Shown piece after piece: positions 12,851-13,729 of a stretch of 13,729 nt of DNA; within the stretch, counting starts at the first letter, position 1; every line of letters begins with the position of its first letter. Where the stretch lies: contig NZ_CABFLM010000075.1 in assembly GCF_901873365.1 (NCBI RefSeq), positions 1 through 13,729 on the forward strand. Reading direction: 5' to 3'. The notes under the pieces are model-generated. The model made no database searches. It saw only the letters and a program-made list of their open reading frames with translations, and was not told the DNA's origin. The DNA comes from an uncultured Aggregatibacter sp. (GTDB taxonomy: Bacteria; Pseudomonadota; Gammaproteobacteria; Enterobacterales; Pasteurellaceae). The translations under genes were made by a program, and so were the position numbers.

Positions 12851-13729
12851 TTATCTCATCAAAAACGGCGGATATTCCGCCAAATCTCCGCGCAAGTGCC
12901 GCGCCAAAAGCATTGCCTGAATATACGGCAGCAGCCCGATTTCCACTTCTTCGCCCAAAAACGGATGAACGATTTTCTCCTGTTTTTTCGCCTGCAAGGC
13001 TTGGAACAAGAGCTTACGTGCATCGGCTTTCAGGCTTACCGCGCCGCTTGTCTCGGTAACAAAATCCTGTGGTTTGATTTGCCCGCGGTTAATCAGCGAC
13101 AACACTAGCCTGTCTACCCACCACGCGCGGAATTCTTCCAAAATATCCTGCGCCAAACTGTCGCGCCCCGGTCTGTCGGCATGCAGAAAGCCCACCTGCG
13201 GGTCCAGCCCCACGCCTTGCAGCGCGCCGCTGATGTCCTTGCCCAAGATGCTGTACACAAACGACAACAGTGCATTCACCCCGTCTCTAGGCGGACGGCG
13301 GTTGCGCCCGTCAAAAGCAAAACCGCTTTTTTCGCTCAAAAGCTGCCCGAATACGCCGAAATAACGCGCCGCCGCATCGCCCTCAATGCCGCGCGCCACG
13401 TCCAGCTCCGTCGCGCCCTTCAACTGCCGCAGCGAAATGTTTAAAGAATCGACCGCACTTTGAATCGCTGCATTCTCACCATAATTGCGAATCTGCCGCT
13501 GAAGCACCCGCTTACTCGCCTGAATCTTCGCCGCAATGATATTGCGCGCAATCGGCACGGGGTTTTGCTCTGACACCCGATACTGCGCCCGACGCAGCAG
13601 TACATTACCACTCTGCCGCCCATGAAGCCGCCCCAAGAAACGACCGTTTTCCGTAAAAAACGCCAAATTCACATTATTTTCGCCGCAAAACCCCAGCAGA
13701 AAAGGCGACACCAGCACATTCCCAAAGCA
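12851..13729 (-). CDS. cas1: CRISPR-associated integrase Cas1 (type I-C), N-terminus beyond the window
   Basis: The metal-dependent integrase that splices prespacers into the array. 292 residues are visible; type I-C Cas1 is usually about 340, so roughly the first 50 lie past the right edge. The open frame runs to the edge without a start, and the GTG at 13717 is an internal valine in FGNVLVSPFLLGFCGE. The three metal-binding positions are all present: E116 of the visible part in GIEGDAAARYF, H183 in VGFLHADRPGR, and D195/E198 in DILEEFRAWW. G+C is high (38 of 60 at 13201-13260; 35 of 60 at 13081-13140), unlike its neighbours, pointing to acquisition from a GC-richer donor. An uptake-signal core lies at 13452. 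Confidence 0.96.
   Translation of the reverse strand, partial: CFGNVLVSPFLLGFCGENNVNLAFFTENGRFLGRLHGRQSGNVLLRRAQYRVSEQNPVPIARNIIAAKIQASKRVLQRQIRNYGENAAIQSAVDSLNISLRQLKGATELDVARGIEGDAAARYFGVFGQLLSEKSGFAFDGRNRRPPRDGVNALLSFVYSILGKDISGALQGVGLDPQVGFLHADRPGRDSLAQDILEEFRAWWVDRLVLSLINRGQIKPQDFVTETSGAVSLKADARKLLFQALQAKKQEKIVHPFLGEEVEIGLLPYIQAMLLARHLRGDLAEYPPFLMR
13452..13460 (-). repeat. DNA uptake signal core inside cas1
   Basis: Exact ACCGCACTT within an otherwise GC-rich gene. Confidence 0.9.

Overview
The window comes from a member of the Pasteurellaceae, most likely Aggregatibacter or a close Haemophilus relative. Two things point there. First, 13 exact copies of the Hin-type DNA uptake core (AAGTGCGGT or its complement) are scattered through it, about one per kb. 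Second, the proteins closely resemble those of H. influenzae and E. coli. The genus is an inference; all family comparisons here are from memory, not from a search.

Left part (1-5050, all minus strand): a glycogen operon in the order [malQ remnant]-glgB-glgX-glgC, with glgC running off the left edge. GlgC makes ADP-glucose, GlgB adds the alpha-1,6 branches and GlgX removes short branches during breakdown. Where H. influenzae has a full malQ, there is only an ORF of about 124 codons that looks like the N-terminal domain of MalQ; the catalytic part is gone. A CRP-like site and a promoter candidate lie upstream.

Centre left (5192-8269): fabA and the Lon-like gene lonH (ycbZ) on the minus strand, divergent from matP on the plus strand, as in E. 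coli. The fabA promoter carries adjacent FadR- and FabR-like operators. A matS-like 13-mer sits at the predicted start point of matP.

Centre right (8270-11344): tRNA-Leu(CAA) with promoter and terminator, a DUF2310 Zn-ribbon protein, a yqcC-truC-yoaH cluster, and cspD with its terminator. yoaH is a 53-codon gene.

Right part (11345-13729): a small two-helix membrane protein, then a type I-C CRISPR-Cas module on the minus strand. The window holds cas1 (N-terminus beyond the right edge), cas2, a leader of about 190 bp, and an array of six 32-bp repeats and five spacers. The interference genes expected for type I-C (cas3, cas5, cas8c, cas7, cas4) would lie beyond the right edge. cas1 is clearly more GC-rich than its surroundings. 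The repeats are unusually varied, one spacer is itself a hairpin, and the leader holds two inverted repeats, one of them across a promoter-like sequence.

I see no proof of an entirely new system. The most unusual parts are the CRISPR leader and array, the truncated malQ, and the control sites around fabA and matP.
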